Source of the DNA: Eremophila alpestris peregrina
Lineage: Eukaryota > Chordata > Aves > Passeriformes > Alaudidae
Reading direction: 5' to 3'
Length of the DNA stretch: 64,000 bases
NCBI GenBank assembly: GCA_009792885.1
Contig: WMCF01000034.1
Span: 4,926,023 to 4,990,022 of the forward strand
The notes beneath the pieces are model-generated. The model was given only the letters and a program-made list of their open reading frames with translations. It ran no database searches and was not told the origin of the DNA. The stretch's first letter is position 1, and each line of letters opens with the position of its first letter. Shown piece by piece: positions 38,721 through 52,023 of the stretch. The translations under genes were made by a program, and so were the position numbers.

Positions 38721-41700
38721 GTATCTACCCTGATTTATGCCCCAGACTTCCCACTGCATTCCCACAGACTTCTGATAAAACCAGCACCGTGATGTACGGT
38801 AGTGAGTGTAAGGGTCATTACTCTCAGCTTTCACCAAGCAGTAAAACACTCAAAAATACAATCTTCAGATTTACAGAAAACAGTGTTATTTAACATCTGT
38901 GTCAGAGACATTCTATATTAAAGCAACAACAGAAAAGAGGCCTTACACTTACCTGAAAGAGCTTTCTAAATGACATGAGTGTGTCATTTGGTCTGTGTAT
39001 AATTATTTCTATTCATAATTAATGGAAATGTAGCAATCTTTTGCTAATGGAAAAGAACCACTGCAAAGAGCACTTCGATTGCATTGTATTTATTACCCAT
39101 CTTAGGAACTAAATATGCACTTAACCTGTAATTAAGGGTACACAATAAGAGCTTTGGAAATACTGGAGTTGAAAACATCCTTTCAACACCACTTACTACC
39201 ATTAGGCAAAATATTTCTCAAAGGACTGTCTCTTTGAAGTATTAAAATTGTTTTTTCTGAAAGAAAAAAGGAGGGAAAAGAAAAATCTTAAATGTAGCAC
39301 TGTCTTGTTTTCCTAGAGCTTTCACACTTACTTGCCAAATGCTGTGTGCTCAATCAACACTGCATGTGAAAAATAATAAAAAATACAGTCTGTGAACATC
39401 CCTCTGCTGGGAAGCATGAGGAATGGATCCAAACAGGGAAAAAATCTGATGGGCAAAATCTGTTCACAAAAAAATTTCAAACATTTTTGCTTGGAAGCTG
39501 TCCCACTGCATAACAGCATACAGCAAAATGGGCAAGGATGATGATTTACAGGAGGTAGTCACTCTTGACTTTGCCAAATTTCTGATCACCTCTGTTTCTC
39601 TTTTCCATGACACTCAGTCCTGACTTTCAGGCTTTATGCAGAATAGATGGATGTTGCTGTTATATGGAAAGTAGAGAGAATTTGGGCAAATATGCTCTTT
39701 GCTTTCTCTGGCCTCTGAAGAGGGCTATGCCTGATCCCACAGCTACATAACTGCTATCTTGACAGTGCTGCTGGAACATTAATATACCAAAAAAAGTGTA
39801 ATGTGTTCCTACCTTGTTATGTGCCTAATCAACAGCTAAGAGTCCTTCTTATTCTGTGACAATTGGCAACACAATTTGACCTCAGAAAAACTTAATAATT
39901 CAGTTTCAAAAAGAGGAAAGAAGACTAAGTGCCGTAAATAAAACTCAGATAACTTGCAATTTCTTTTCAGAATTTAAAAATCCTTTCAAATCCAAAAGCA
40001 ATATATTTTTTCTTAGGGGTAATGAATATCAAAGCCTTAGGCTCAATATTTAATCAGTCTCTTCCAAAAATTCTTGTAGAGGTGATTCATCTTCCAGGCA
40101 TATGGAATTATTTACAATGATAAATGTAAATCTTTTAAAATTAGACCTCTTAAAATTATTTTTTAACACATGTTTTTTTAAGATTTTGGGTTCGTATGTC
40201 ACTGGGTTGATTTATTAAATAAACTTGCAATGCAATGTAGATGAGCAGCATGTGGCACATAGAAGCAATTTAATTCCTTAGTAATAATGGAGGAAAGAGG
40301 AAACCTTCATGGCAACGCCATATCCTGATATGATGTCAGCAAGAAACAAGGAAGAGTTTGAGGTTCCCTGAAAGTAGATTTGGATGGGATTTGGATTAAA
40401 TTAGCATTTGTCTTTAAATTCCCTACGGTAACAGCTGTGCCAATGTTAATAAATGACTTTGGCACTGCTCTTGGGTGATGCCCTTTCTAGTCTATCTATA
40501 TTTCCTCTGAGCAGAGTTAGCAGTTATTATTGTAAATTACTGATTCTGCATTAGAATGACTTGTACTTTTTTTCTGGTGGAGTTTCACCACTGGACAGCC
40601 CAGGGAGGGGAGAACAGCCACGTTGCTGCAGCTGCAAGCAAGTGGTTTTCTATTTAAGACCTTTGTGAGTCTAATAATAAGATTTGCTACAGGCCACAGT
40701 CTGCAGATAGCTTAGAGCTGGCATCTCACACATTTTCTTTGGAAGTGTGCATCACTTCCTAAGTGAAATAATTTGTGACTGAATTAACAGTGATGGCTAA
40801 GCTCAGAATTGGTGGTGTTAGAGGATAAAGGCTATCCTTTAGCCTTTAGGTGCTGTGCCTGACCACAGAAGTTATTGCTTCCACTCAAAGAGTGCAGTCT
40901 GTCCCTGAAAACTGCTCCTGGTGCTGTGTAACTTGCAAGGGATGCTGAGTGCCATGACAAAGACAGACAGAAATACAGCCCAGGGAATATGAGGCAAGAC
41001 AGAAGATACTAGAGGAGGAATCTGGGCAAATTGAGGCAGAAATTTCTCAATGTTTCTTTTTATATGGTGTCAATTCTAGCTAAATTTCTTTTTTTGTCTA
41101 CTTAAACTTTTAAATTTAATCCAGTGCATACCACAGAGCAAATTTAGCTGTTTGTTAAGAAAGCTACTGCAAACCCCTGAAATTAGCTCCATTTCAGATA
41201 CCCCTGTAAGCTGTGAGACTATCTCCTCCTCTCCAGCCTATAAATTTATTGAAAAACAATGCCAGGCACATAGTCTCCCTCATCTTACCTTCTTCCCAAG
41301 CTCCACCCATGTAGAAATGTTACGAAAATTAGAAAAAAGCAAAACCAAACAAACACCCCAACCCCACTCCCCTCACCCCTGGTTTTAACACTCAAATTAT
41401 AAAATGCAACCAAACCTCAACTCTTTTTAAAAAGTCAGCCTTGAAATATCTCAACTAAATCCAGCTGGCTTCAGCTGATATGCCTCAAATGCCACATTTC
41501 CTCAGTAATCTGGCTGCTATATCATATTCTTGTTTCTCTTGCCACAGCAGGAAGGTGTTCTCCACTAAACAAAAAGAATAAACTGATGATATTTTAATAA
41601 AATTATATGCTTAGCATAAAACAAAAATTTCTATTAGTTACTGTCTGCTGCAGCTGTCAGGGTTGACCACAGAAGCCAGCTGCTCAGTTTGTCCTCAGTT

Positions 41701-43119
41701 CCAGTGTTTCCAACAAGATGTTCACAGTCTTGCAGTACGATGATGCTAAACTCAAACTTTTTGGCTATTGTTCACAAATTGTGTCATGCTAATAGTCACT
41801 CTGGCTTCATTTTAATCTGAGTATTAGTCCCATATTTTTTCCTTTAAATTTCCCAGTGGATATGAGTGTTCCAATGTGCTGTGCACAAAAGTAGAACCCG
41901 CTTAAATGAACTGATATTTCTGCAAGAGCGCTAAAAAGTAGATGTGCAGATGGACCTGATACAAAGCTTTACAGCAAATGCAGAAACTGGATGTCAGGAT
42001 GCAGAAATCATCACTCACCATTTTCATTACAATCTGCAGATGCAGCCACATCTCTGGATTGAATGATATAGTCAACACAGATAGAGATCTCTATAAGTAC
42101 AAAAATGAAAGGAAAAAGAGGAATAATTCAGCCCCCCATATTATAAAATAAATAGAACCTAAACTGATCATTCTTCAAGTATCATATTCTGAGTTCTAAT
42201 ATATTCATTATTAGGGAAAAAACAAAAAACTGTTCCATCCATAAAATTTCAGGAAATGTAAAATTTACATTTTAACCCATTAAAAAACTTACCTGCATAA
42301 TATTAATTTAAGGAGGAAACTCAAAATTATCATCATTAAGTGTTTTCTTAGGAGAACAGAAATCTAGATGACATAGCACAGGTAATTGAACTTCATATTA
42401 ATTAACTGAGGATTTTCATTTAAATTAGGTAGCATCCTATTGGGCATATAAGGTTAGCTACAGCATAGTTGTATTAACAGATTCTGACGATAATGAACCA
42501 AGAGGAATTTTAATGCACTGCTCTGTCATTAGTGGTCTGTCCCAGTAGATGAGAGTTTTGCCAGGTGATCCTAGATTCACAAAATTTGGAGTGTGATTCT
42601 GTTTTCTTTTGTCCTTTTTGTAAAAACTGAAAGAAAAAAAATTAAAAATTAATACTTATTCTAACCCGTAATTTAATTTTTGAGTTCTTTCACTTCACAC
42701 TTCATGCCAAGATTTCCTCATGGGATAAGCTGTCAGTCGACTATGGTAGGACTAATAAGCAATGTTAAACAGCAGGACACCAGTAGTGAATATCCACACC
42801 TTAATTCTGACTTGATTTTCAACTATTCTCATCCCTTGATCTTCAATACCTTTCTAATTTCACCTCATTACTCTAAAACTGTCATAAAAAAACATGTCAC
42901 ATAAAAAAAAAATCTGTCACATAAAAGGCTTCATGAGATGCTATCAATCTGCCATTCTGAGCAGTGCAAAAGTGGCTATTTTACACAGACCTAAGGCTTA
43001 TTTTGCATATGTTATTCAGAAGAGTCAAAGAGACATTGTCACATTGTGGCAGTTCCAGACGATTTGCCACATGGTGAGTATTCCACTCAATTGACTGAAA
43101 TGGTATTGAATTCCCCTTA
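38721..43119. other. Non-coding stretch, nothing recognised
   Basis: AT-rich unique DNA. An A/C-rich patch lies at 41339-41386. At 42885-42925 the motif gtcacataaaa occurs twice around an A10 run. No exon, RNA gene or transposon is recognised. Confidence 0.5.
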
Positions 43120-43422
43120 ATACCACGATCACAGAAGGTGACAGACACCTGTGACTAAGGGAATCCAGACTATGTGAGCTTTTTAGAGCTTAGCAAAGCT
43201 TTTGATACTGTCTCCTTCTGTAAAAAATGTCCAGCACACATGTAGACAAGTCCATAACATGCTGGATGAACAGCTGGCCTGGGGGGTTGGGCTCAAAGGG
43301 TTACAATAAATGGGCTGGCATCAAACTAGAAGCCACCCCTGAGGTTCCCCAGGGCTCTATTTTAGGTTCACTTGTTTTTAATGTTTTCTATTAATCACAC
43401 AGATGCAGAAATTGAATATACC
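43120..43422 (+). mobile_element. CR1 LINE, reverse-transcriptase part, upstream of the nested LTR
   Basis: Plus-strand CR1 sequence in the order gtgactaagggaatccagac, gcttagcaaagcttttgata, ctgtctccttctg, ggttccccagggctctattt and gatgcagaaattgaatata. It corresponds to the region coding for the central reverse-transcriptase motifs (the 'KAFDTV' and 'PQGS' segments), but carries frame breaks and stops. It breaks off at 43422, where an LTR begins, and the same element resumes after that LTR. Confidence 0.8.
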
Positions 43423-44431
43423 TGTCATGGTTTGACACCAGCCAATGCCAGGCACCCCTGAAGCTGCTCTTTCACCCTGCCACAGAGGAGAGAAATAATT
43501 AATGGAAGTTGCATGAGTTAAGGACTGGGAGATAACACTTCAAGGGCAAAACACGCTCAACTTAGAGATGCAAAGTGAGTTTATTAGTAACAAAATCGGA
43601 GGAGGATAATGAGAAATAGAATAAGTCCTTAAAAACACCTTTTCCCTCCTTCCCACCGACAGCGCAGGGAGACAGGGCATGGGGGTTTTGGTCAGTTAAT
43701 CACTGAGATTTTCTTTTCCTGCTCAGGGAGAGGAGTCCTTCCCCTGTGAGACCATGGGGTCCCTCCCACAGGAGACAGTTCTCTGTTAATTTTTCCAGTG
43801 TGGGTCCACTCTCATGAGCAGCAGTCTCCCAAAATTGCTGTGGCATAGGTCTCTACTTCCATGGGGTGCAGTCCTCCAAGGACAGGCTGCTCCAGCCTGG
43901 GAGACGGGCCCCCTCTCTCCACCAGGTCTCCCACTGGATCATGGCCTCCTCCAGGCATCCACCTGCTCCAGCATGGGCACCTCCCCCATGGACTGCAGGT
44001 GGATCTCTGCATCCCCCGTGGATCCCCACGGGCTGTGGGTGGATCTCTGCATCCCCCATGGATCCCCATGGGCTGCAGGGGCACAGCTGCTTCACCATGG
44101 TCTCACCATGGCCTGGAGAGGAATCCCAGCTCTGGTGCCTGAAGCAGCCCCTCCTTCTGCACTGAGCTTGGTGTCTCCAGGTTGTTTCCCTCACATGTTC
44201 TCACTTCCTTCTTTTCTCTGGTTAGAAGAAAATGTGTCTCCTTTGGTTTGATTTTCTTCTTAAACATGCCATCACAGAGGCGTTCCCAACTTCCCTAATT
44301 GGGCAAGCAGCGTGTCCATCTTCAAAGCCATCAGGGCTCTGCCAGACAGGATGGAAGCTTCTAGAAGCTTCTCACAGAAGCCACCTGTATGGCTGCCCTG
44401 CTACCAAGAACCAAGCCATGAAAAACCAACA
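43423..44431 (-). mobile_element. Solo LTR nested in a CR1 (~1.0 kb)
   Basis: Begins tgtcatggtttgacaccagc and ends near aaaaaccaaca. Markers between are ccaatgccaggcacccc, gaggaggataatgagaaata, cagcgcagggagacagggca, gggtccctcccacaggagac, gggctgcaggggcacagctg and agcttctcacagaagccacc. I recall this from an abundant songbird LTR family. It interrupts one CR1, since the sequence on both sides is colinear CR1. The 4-mer ATAC occurs at both junctions (43418-43421 and 44434-44437), a possible remnant of the target duplication. A 40-bp unit is tandemly doubled inside (44001-44040, 44041-44080). Minus orientation is inferred from its likeness, when reversed, to the end of the LTR at 14164. No viral genes are present. 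Confidence 0.85.
44001..44080. repeat. 40-bp tandem duplication inside the LTR
   Basis: Two adjacent 40-bp units starting ggatctctgcatccccc, with five mismatches (35/40 identical by my count). A partial unit precedes them at 43983-44000. The related LTR at 52024-53105 has only one such unit in the matching place. Confidence 0.9.
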
Positions 44432-45230
44432 AAATACACTAAGTAAATTCGTGGATGATACTAAATTAGGAGGACTCTCAAGAGTGGAGAGGCCTGGCAG
44501 AGAGATCTGCCAGGAAACATTAGAAAAGCAAATTCTCCACCTGGGATGGGGCAATGCTGTTTATACATATACACATACACACACACACACATATATATAT
44601 GTATATATTATGCATACATACATACATGGCAAGTTGAACATAAATATGAGTCAGCAGGGCCCTGGCAGCCAGCAGTGCCCTGTCCTGGGTGCACCAGGCA
44701 CAGCATCACCAGCCAGGCAAGGGAGGGGATTGTCTCACTCTTCCCTGCAATGGGGCAGCCTCACCTCCAGTGCTGGGGGCAGTTTTGGGGTACTCAGTAT
44801 GAGAAATGAGCTATTAATAAGTATCCAGAAGAGGGCCATGAGGATGGTGAAAGGTCTGGAAGGGAAACCATATGGTGGGGAGTGGCTGAGCCCACTTGGT
44901 CTGTTCAGCCTGGAAAACAGGAGACTGAGGGGAGACCTCATGTGGTTCACAGCTTCCTCAAGGTGGGCAGAGGGTGGGGAGGTGCTGGTTTCTTCTCTCC
45001 AGTGACCAGCAATAAGGCACAAAGAAATAGAACAAAGCTGTACAAGGGGAAGTTCAGATGTGACATTAGGTAAAGGTTCTTCAGTTGAACAGGGAAGTGA
45101 TCATGGCATCAAGCCTGCCAGAACTGCCGCACCACCTGGACAACAATTTTAGTCAGATGGTTTAATTTTACATAGTCCTGAGAGGAACTGGAAGCTGAAC
45201 ATAATGATCCTCATGTAGCATAATGAGCCA
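44432..45230 (+). mobile_element. CR1 LINE, continuation after the nested LTR to the 3' end
   Basis: Resumes with aagtaaattcgtggatgata (the CR1 region coding 'KFADDTKLGG'-like residues). It continues ggtgcaccaggcacagcatc, gggaggggattgtctcactc, cagaagagggccatgaggat, ctgttcagcctggaaaacag, gactgaggggagacctcatg, tctctccagtgaccagcaat, catcaagcctgccagaactg and gatcctcatg. The order is that of a CR1 3' end in the plus sense. A microsatellite has grown inside it at 44562-44628. A 257-codon frame at 44232-45005 runs from the LTR through the RT remnant and microsatellite into the 3' region, and is an accident. Confidence 0.9.
44562..44628. repeat. Compound (CA)/(TA)/(CATA) microsatellite inside CR1
   Basis: tatacatatacacatacaca runs into (AC)n, then (AT)n, then (CATA)n. 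It sits in the middle of the CR1 copy, so it arose after that insertion. Confidence 0.95.
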
Positions 45231-46721
45231 CATCTCCTCAGGACACTGTTACAGTCTGGGGTGTAGCCTCTGATCTTCTCTTACCTCAGCTGAATTTGTT
45301 CACTGATTTTATTGGAATCTCCAATCTTGCTTTTAAACTTCTGCAGTTTTGGACAATACTTTGGCACAATTCAAATAAATTAGGAGGGGCATTATTTGAA
45401 TATACAGTATCAATATTTGTCAGTATGCTAATGCAGGCACATGATATTTTTACATAATTATGGACAGATTGAATGCACAGATTACTGATGCTTTCATATT
45501 TTAATAAATTGGTAACAAAACAGTTGGGTCTGTAGCCTTGAAAATTTGAAACTCTTAGAAATGAAAAATACATAGAATAGTATACAAAGAAAGGACACTT
45601 TGTTTATATCTGTAGCCTTTTTAAATTTTTTTTTTTTGTGGAAGTTACAGCCCATGGTCTCCCCAGCACCTAAGTGGCAAAAATGCTTTCTTTGTGTGAA
45701 ATTCTGTCATTTTCCTAAGTAGACAGAGATATCTGTGTTACAGTTACTCAGGGCACCTGAAGCTGAGCAAGGCCTCCAACATCCCCATATGCCATAAACT
45801 CTGGAAAGCTTTCATTTTCTGTGGGAATACCAATGAAGACTTTGGGGAAAAAAGGTCAAAGAAAACTGAATTTCTATAGGTTCCTAATCCCAGTATCTAT
45901 TACCTACAGCCACCATTTGAAGGTGCATCCTTCTCATAAATATTTCTTTCAAAGGGTTTAGTTTGAAAGCTGAGAACTTTAAAACTCCCTCAAAAATTCA
46001 TAGCCAGACCATGTAGTCATTTGAACAGAGCATTTTTCAACTGCTATTACTGAATGGATTCCAGTGTTATCTAATATATGTTTGACATAAAATGTAATTA
46101 CAATAAATCATAAGCCATGAGTTTGTGCTGGACATTGGATGTTATTAGCACCATTTCTCTGCAATCAGGTGTCAAAGTAATCATTAGTGATGCAAAGAGA
46201 AATTCACCAGAGGCTGAGGGACAGGAAATAATTTCTTTAACAAAACCTTTGGGCAGAGTGTCTAGTTTACATTCTGTAGTTCAGTAGGATAAATATTCTC
46301 TGGAGATATGAACTTTGAAGAGTAACTTCATGGAGATACTGGAAATGCAGTCCAGGGAGTCTTTTTATGGAACATTCTAATTGTAAATTCAACAGTGCAT
46401 TTTTAATGTAGAGCTTGGAGTGACAGCCCAAGACGTCCCTCCACATGACCTCTCAGATCAAAACAGAGCCATTGTTTTGTTCCTAATATCCCTGAACATA
46501 AATCCTTTTAAATTCAAGGACCACTGTAAAAAAAATTTCCCTTCTCACAGGCTTTGTAAAAGTGAATGCCTTCTCCAAGCCTATAAACAGGATGAAGAGA
46601 AATTGATGTGCCTACGAGGCATTAATATAGTCATTATTAGATGGATTTATGTAGTTTTTAATTATGAAGCCACTACACTAACTTTTTCAACAATTACTTT
46701 GTAAGTTTATAATTCCAAGCT
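45231..46721. other. Non-coding stretch, nothing recognised
   Basis: AT-rich unique DNA with a T13-like run near 45628-45640. No exon, RNA or repeat family is seen. Confidence 0.5.
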
Positions 46722-46753
46722 GGACAGATAGACAAATAGATGGATAGATGGAC

Positions 46754-46794
<41 letters not shown>

Positions 46795-46848
46795 CATACA
46801 TACATACATACATACCTACATACATACATAGACAGACAGAAAGACATA
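46722..46848. repeat. Compound (GATA)n-(CATA)n microsatellite
   Basis: Degenerate gataga/gacaga units lead into a pure (GATA)n block (about 46755-46792). A (CATA)n block with one cata-to-ccta change (about 46793-46830) and gacagacaga follow. A single point change (G to C in the unit) links the two blocks. It is likely length-polymorphic. Confidence 0.97.
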
Positions 46849-49800
46849 ATTTTGGTGGCTGAAATTAATTTAAAATTTTAAAATTTAAAAATCCAATAGA
46901 CCTCTCTGCTGGATATTTCTGGCTTCAAATACACATCTAAATCACACATGTATATCTGCAAATAATATGTGCATGCTGGTATATATGCTATTTGTTCTGT
47001 CATGTCAAAGGTTGTGATAAATTTTCTCAAATAGTGCTAAGCATCAAAGTTCATTTTCATTCCACTTGGAATATAACACAGTAAAATATATTTTCAGGCA
47101 GCTTGTTTTACTTAAACATTTGTTTTCACAGGAAAAAGATTATTAGTTTTAAAGACTTAATAAAATATCCTCAAAGCCAGCTCTTATTTTTAGCCATGCT
47201 GTATTTGTTCACATTGAGTAACACAGCTCCCTCCAACCAGTCAAAACAAAATGAATAAGAACAGCACAATCGAGCCCTGAAAAATCTGATTTGAATAATT
47301 TTATTTTTGAGGATTTTGTTGTTATTCATGTCTGTCAAAATGGAATTAAAATGTCCTAGTCATTATAGTTGACATACACAGTACTTATCTTGTTCTCATC
47401 TGTATTACTACTTGTATTTTTAAATCTAAGCAAGTGCACAAATTGCTATTTGAAACAGTAGCTATTTTCTGAGAAATAGGAAACCTAACTTACACCGTAA
47501 TTAATTTTATTCCTGGAAATCCTACAGGGTCACTAGGTCCACATAAGAGAAAAATAGTGTATCAGAAATATGGATGAATCTTTATGGAGATACCACTTAC
47601 AGAAATTTCAATGGATCAAGCCAAAGATTGCTAGTAAACATTATATTTGTAAATAATTCCAATAAAAACATAGAATCAAATACATGTTATTGTAGAGTTA
47701 GACAGAGAAACCATAAATTAGACTCTGGAGTGAAACAATTTATGTCTCTATAGGCAGCCTAAACTCTATCACTAAAGTGTGTTACACCATTTTGCTTTTA
47801 TGTGTGAAGATCTCCACCTCTTTTAAAGGTCCAGTTCATATCTTAAACTCAGGTTTCCAGGACAGTAAGGTCATCTTTGAAGTCCTGGCACTTCAAATTA
47901 TATTGTCTACTTAAAAAAGTAATTGAAATAAACCCAAACCAGTAATAATTTGAGAGACTTACAGAATTGACAGTTCAGGGAAGAAATTCTTTTTTAACCT
48001 ACATGTCTCTTACCTACCTTCTTGGATCCTTCAGACAACCTACACGACTATTTCTTCCACCAGGATGCTTTGTGACAAGCTCTGTTAAATCTTCAGGTGT
48101 CTGCTAAATCTCTGTTCTTATTCCTTATAGTGCTGATCTTGTTTAGCTACAAGCAGAAACTAAAAGCACCTTGTCTACTTCCAAACCTGCTGACAATTAA
48201 AATTGCTTTCCTTCCACAGATGGAAAGCAGTGGAATTATCAACTTGCGTCTCACTCACAAGTAAAACGAGATGCATTGACGTCTCCTTATAAAATACACA
48301 AAAAATAATTTAATGCATGGAGCAAGAAACAGGAAGAAAAGCTGCATTTGTATTCAGTAAAGTGTTTTCAATAAGCTTTTAGAGATACTGAATAAAATGT
48401 TGCAAAGTAGCCACGGCAGTCTTGTCTAACTGAACATGGTATAGCTTTGTTATATATCTTTTAGATGCAATCCTTGCTATCAACAGTAAAAAATGAACTG
48501 CTCTATTACTGGCTGAATATGTGCAATGAATACCCTTGCCTCATGAGAGAGGAAACCTGAACACCATATGTCACCAGGTGCAGAGATTGTCAATCTTCAG
48601 TATTCTGCTTAGAAAACTATTTTGTGCCCAGTTCATGGCCCTGGTTGTGGATATCATAAAGGAGAACTTCCCTTGATAGTAATTGGCATTGTAGGGAAAA
48701 ATCTGAGGCGGGGGGAAAGGCAGTCAATTTGAGGTGGTCTGTGTTGTTATAAAAAAAATTTTAGAGTATTCTCTGGTGTGAAAGTCCAAGTTCAGACATA
48801 GAAGATCTTCAACAGAATAGGTTTTCAGAAGCAGACCTTCCACATACATAGCATATATGACACAGAAAGTAAGAGATACCTACAAAGTCTCTATTGCAAT
48901 TAAACTACAAAGGAAAAATGATTGTCAAAGAGTTTAAATGGCAGTGAGCCTTTCTGGATTTTGACCTAAACTTGGCTCCTCAGGGCTCTGATCTACTAAC
49001 CTGTCCAGCTATGAAAACTAAAATGATGCTGGTTTTAGCCCAAAATCTCATTTGCTTATCACATCAGAGATGACCTGCAAAAACAGTTCATGAGCCATTA
49101 TTGATCCAGTGACAAATGTGGCTGCAGTGCTGCCTCAGTTTTATTCAGATCCTATAACTTCTTGCAGTCTGGGGCTCAGAAAGCATGTAAACATTCCAGC
49201 ACATCCAGCGTGATTGTGCTGTGTATCTTCCAATGGATGTGCCAATGGAGCTTCCTCCTTAAATCATAAGTGCATTGTTCATCAGGATAAACATAAGCAG
49301 TTCTCAGAGTCCTCATTTGTTTAGCCTTAAACATGTCAGAGTGGTTGCTGTCCATAACAGCCTAAACCACAGCCCAGAGATCCCCACAGATACAGCTCTA
49401 AACCTAGCGTGGGCCAGAGTGCCCTGTGCTTCATGGAAATGTTTCCAAGTTTTACTTGTAATCGTGATCTGTAACTGGAAAATCAATAAAATATTTTCAG
49501 GAACAACAAAAAAAAAAATCAATACTGTTTTCAACAGTTCATTGCTAAACAAGATATTAAAATACTCCAAATAGTATGAAAAAAGCATAATTTAAACTCC
49601 AAACATAGTGTTGCAACTAATATTAACAAGAAATTCTGCCAAACTGTAATGGATATGCTAAAGCTGGTTCCACATAAACTTACTGCTTTTCTTGTTTGAA
49701 AATATCTGAGGGGATTGTGGTATAAAAACATAGAAATACTTTAAGGTCTACAAAAAACTATAGATATGATGATCAGTATGTTCAAGTTGTCACATGGTAT

Positions 49801-52023
49801 AAAAAGTGTTAAACAATGTTTTTTTCACAGACAGATTAGGCCCCTTAAAATTATATTGGAAAATTTAGATTGTACTCCATTATTTTATACAATGTACAAT
49901 AACAGGGTTCTGATACTATCATTGCAGTAATCTCGTTGCCTTGCAATCTCATTTCTGGATTTATGATCTATTTATTAAGTATATTCAGATCCACTTATTT
50001 AGATAAACTGTCTTCATGCAGAAGGAATGCTTCCCCTATATTTGGGAGCATGAAATTTCATTACAGAAATGGTCATTTCATTTTAGCAAGTTCTGTAAAC
50101 CAGAATGCTCTGATTTACTCTACAAAATTTAAGCTAGATAAATTTCTCAGATATTTTAAGGTTTCTTGATGCTCAATCTCTTCCATCCCATGATTAATTT
50201 AAAAAATAAGACTTCACTTCGCAGTTTCAATAGATGAAGGCAAGAAAAACACTGGATGGGTTCTTACCAGGTAGCATTATTGTCCTCATGGTCCTTATTT
50301 CAACTGTGGAAACCTCTACCCTGAGGGTGGGTAGAGATCATGATTGCTTTTGGTGAACTCTTCTTCCAGGACAGGATAAGACTTGATGTTTAATGGGTAT
50401 AAAAGATATTTCAGGTGGAGGAATAATTCTGATTGTATTGTTGCTGGGTGGGGAGGTGGGAAGTCTTCAAAAAGCTATTTCCAGAGAGTCAAGAACTACA
50501 AACTGCCTTCTGAGGATCCCCTATACCCACTGCCTCCACCAAGAAATCAGATTCAACTGCATCTAAAATCAGTAACTATTGACATCTCCTTTAAACACAC
50601 ATGTAGATTTTTTTATAAGATGCAAAAAAAATATTCAGAAGACTTCAAAACAATTTTATTTTATTTCAGTGAACAATTTTATTTTAATTGAAAAAATTTT
50701 TACAGTTCATACTAATACTAAATCCTATTATGGACCAGCCTTCCCATCTTCAAAAGTGTAGAGTTAATTTCTCTTCTATATTTGTTCAATATATGTTCTA
50801 TGAATAAATAGTGTGAAAGTATAAGATTATACTTAGAAACTAGATGTAACTATTTGCACTTGAGAAGCTAAATTTCCCTGAGGTACAGGACATCACAGCT
50901 TTGCAAGTGTCTAACCGCAGAAAGCAGTGTGAAATTTTATGGGGAAGTATTCTATAATTAGTGGTCCATAAAAACAATTGCTGAGCTAGCTCTCCAAATT
51001 ATGATTTACCATGCTTGCATGTCGTTTTCTTACTAAATGGTAAGGAAAGAGATAGTAGAGTACAAGGCATACACATTATAGAGTAAGACTTTTCTGTAAA
51101 AAGCCCAAGGGTTCTGGGATTTTTTTGACATGAAGTAGCCCTAATGCCATCTTTTTTTCTCACAAAAGTTTTCCTGTTAAATCTTGACTAAGTTGATCAA
51201 AGTTCAGAGGGAACCACAGACTTTTCTGAACAAATTTTGTCCTGCTGTTCCTTAGATTTTTGATAAATTGCAAAACCCTTCTTCTTAATAAGCTATCTTT
51301 TGTTAATGTCTGGGGTTTCTTTGGTAGGAATTACTTGAATCCATCTCCTTCAGTGTTTTCCACTAGCATGTATGAAAACCCATGATTAAGCAGGATGCCT
51401 AGTTAGGACATGATTAAGTAAAATTGGATTTTAAATCAATTCAAACCCTGACAGTCATAGAAAAAAAAGGAAATAACCTTTGTTTTGTGTGAGGTACATG
51501 TTGATAACTCAAATGTATGAAACAGCTTTTCCTTAATTTTTCATTTAATTTATGACTCAGATATTGGGAAGTGGTGTAAATGTAACAACCACTGTAGTAA
51601 GATGTTTGTGTTTTTCATTGCAATAATCTAATTTGGGGTTGAATTTTACTTTTTGTTCTAGAAACAAAAAGATTGTGCTTGTGTGAGCTTTTAGTACAGG
51701 AACTGTTTCTGAATGTGTCACTTCACGTTTTTCACTGACAAAAAAAATCTTAAGACTCCATGTCAGACAGAATCAGTAATCAGTCTGTTATGTATTTGAT
51801 CTCTGAACCCCTGTTAGAATCAGAAAATACTTCAAAATGTTTAGCATGTTAGCACTTCTTACGTGTTACGGCCATTAAACATTAATTATATTGTGGTAAG
51901 CTGCATATGTAAATAAATGACCTTATCTTGGAACACTGACTTTTTATAAGTCTGAAAACTCTAATTTTAGAGATACTAAGAAAAATTTTAAAAGCTATTC
52001 TGATGTCTGACTGAAACCTTCTC
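46849..52023. other. Non-coding stretch, no genes seen
   Basis: Five kilobases of AT-rich unique DNA. An AATAAA at 49485-49490 stands 18 nt before an A11 run (49508-49518), which resembles an mRNA 3' end. No long flanking duplication supports a retrocopy. Frames up to 102 codons match nothing I recognise. Confidence 0.5.

Noticed and set aside
44232..45005. 257-codon plus-strand open frame, the longest in the window
   Set aside because: It runs through the end of an LTR, a CR1 reverse-transcriptase remnant, a CA/TA microsatellite (giving Thr-His and Tyr-Ile runs) and the CR1 3' region. It is transposon read-through, not a gene.
49485..49518. AATAAA followed 18 nt later by A11, as in an mRNA tail
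   Set aside because: The only flanking repeat is an 8-bp AT-rich match (aatcaata) within the same few dozen bases. No target duplication brackets a body, so a retrocopy is not supported.
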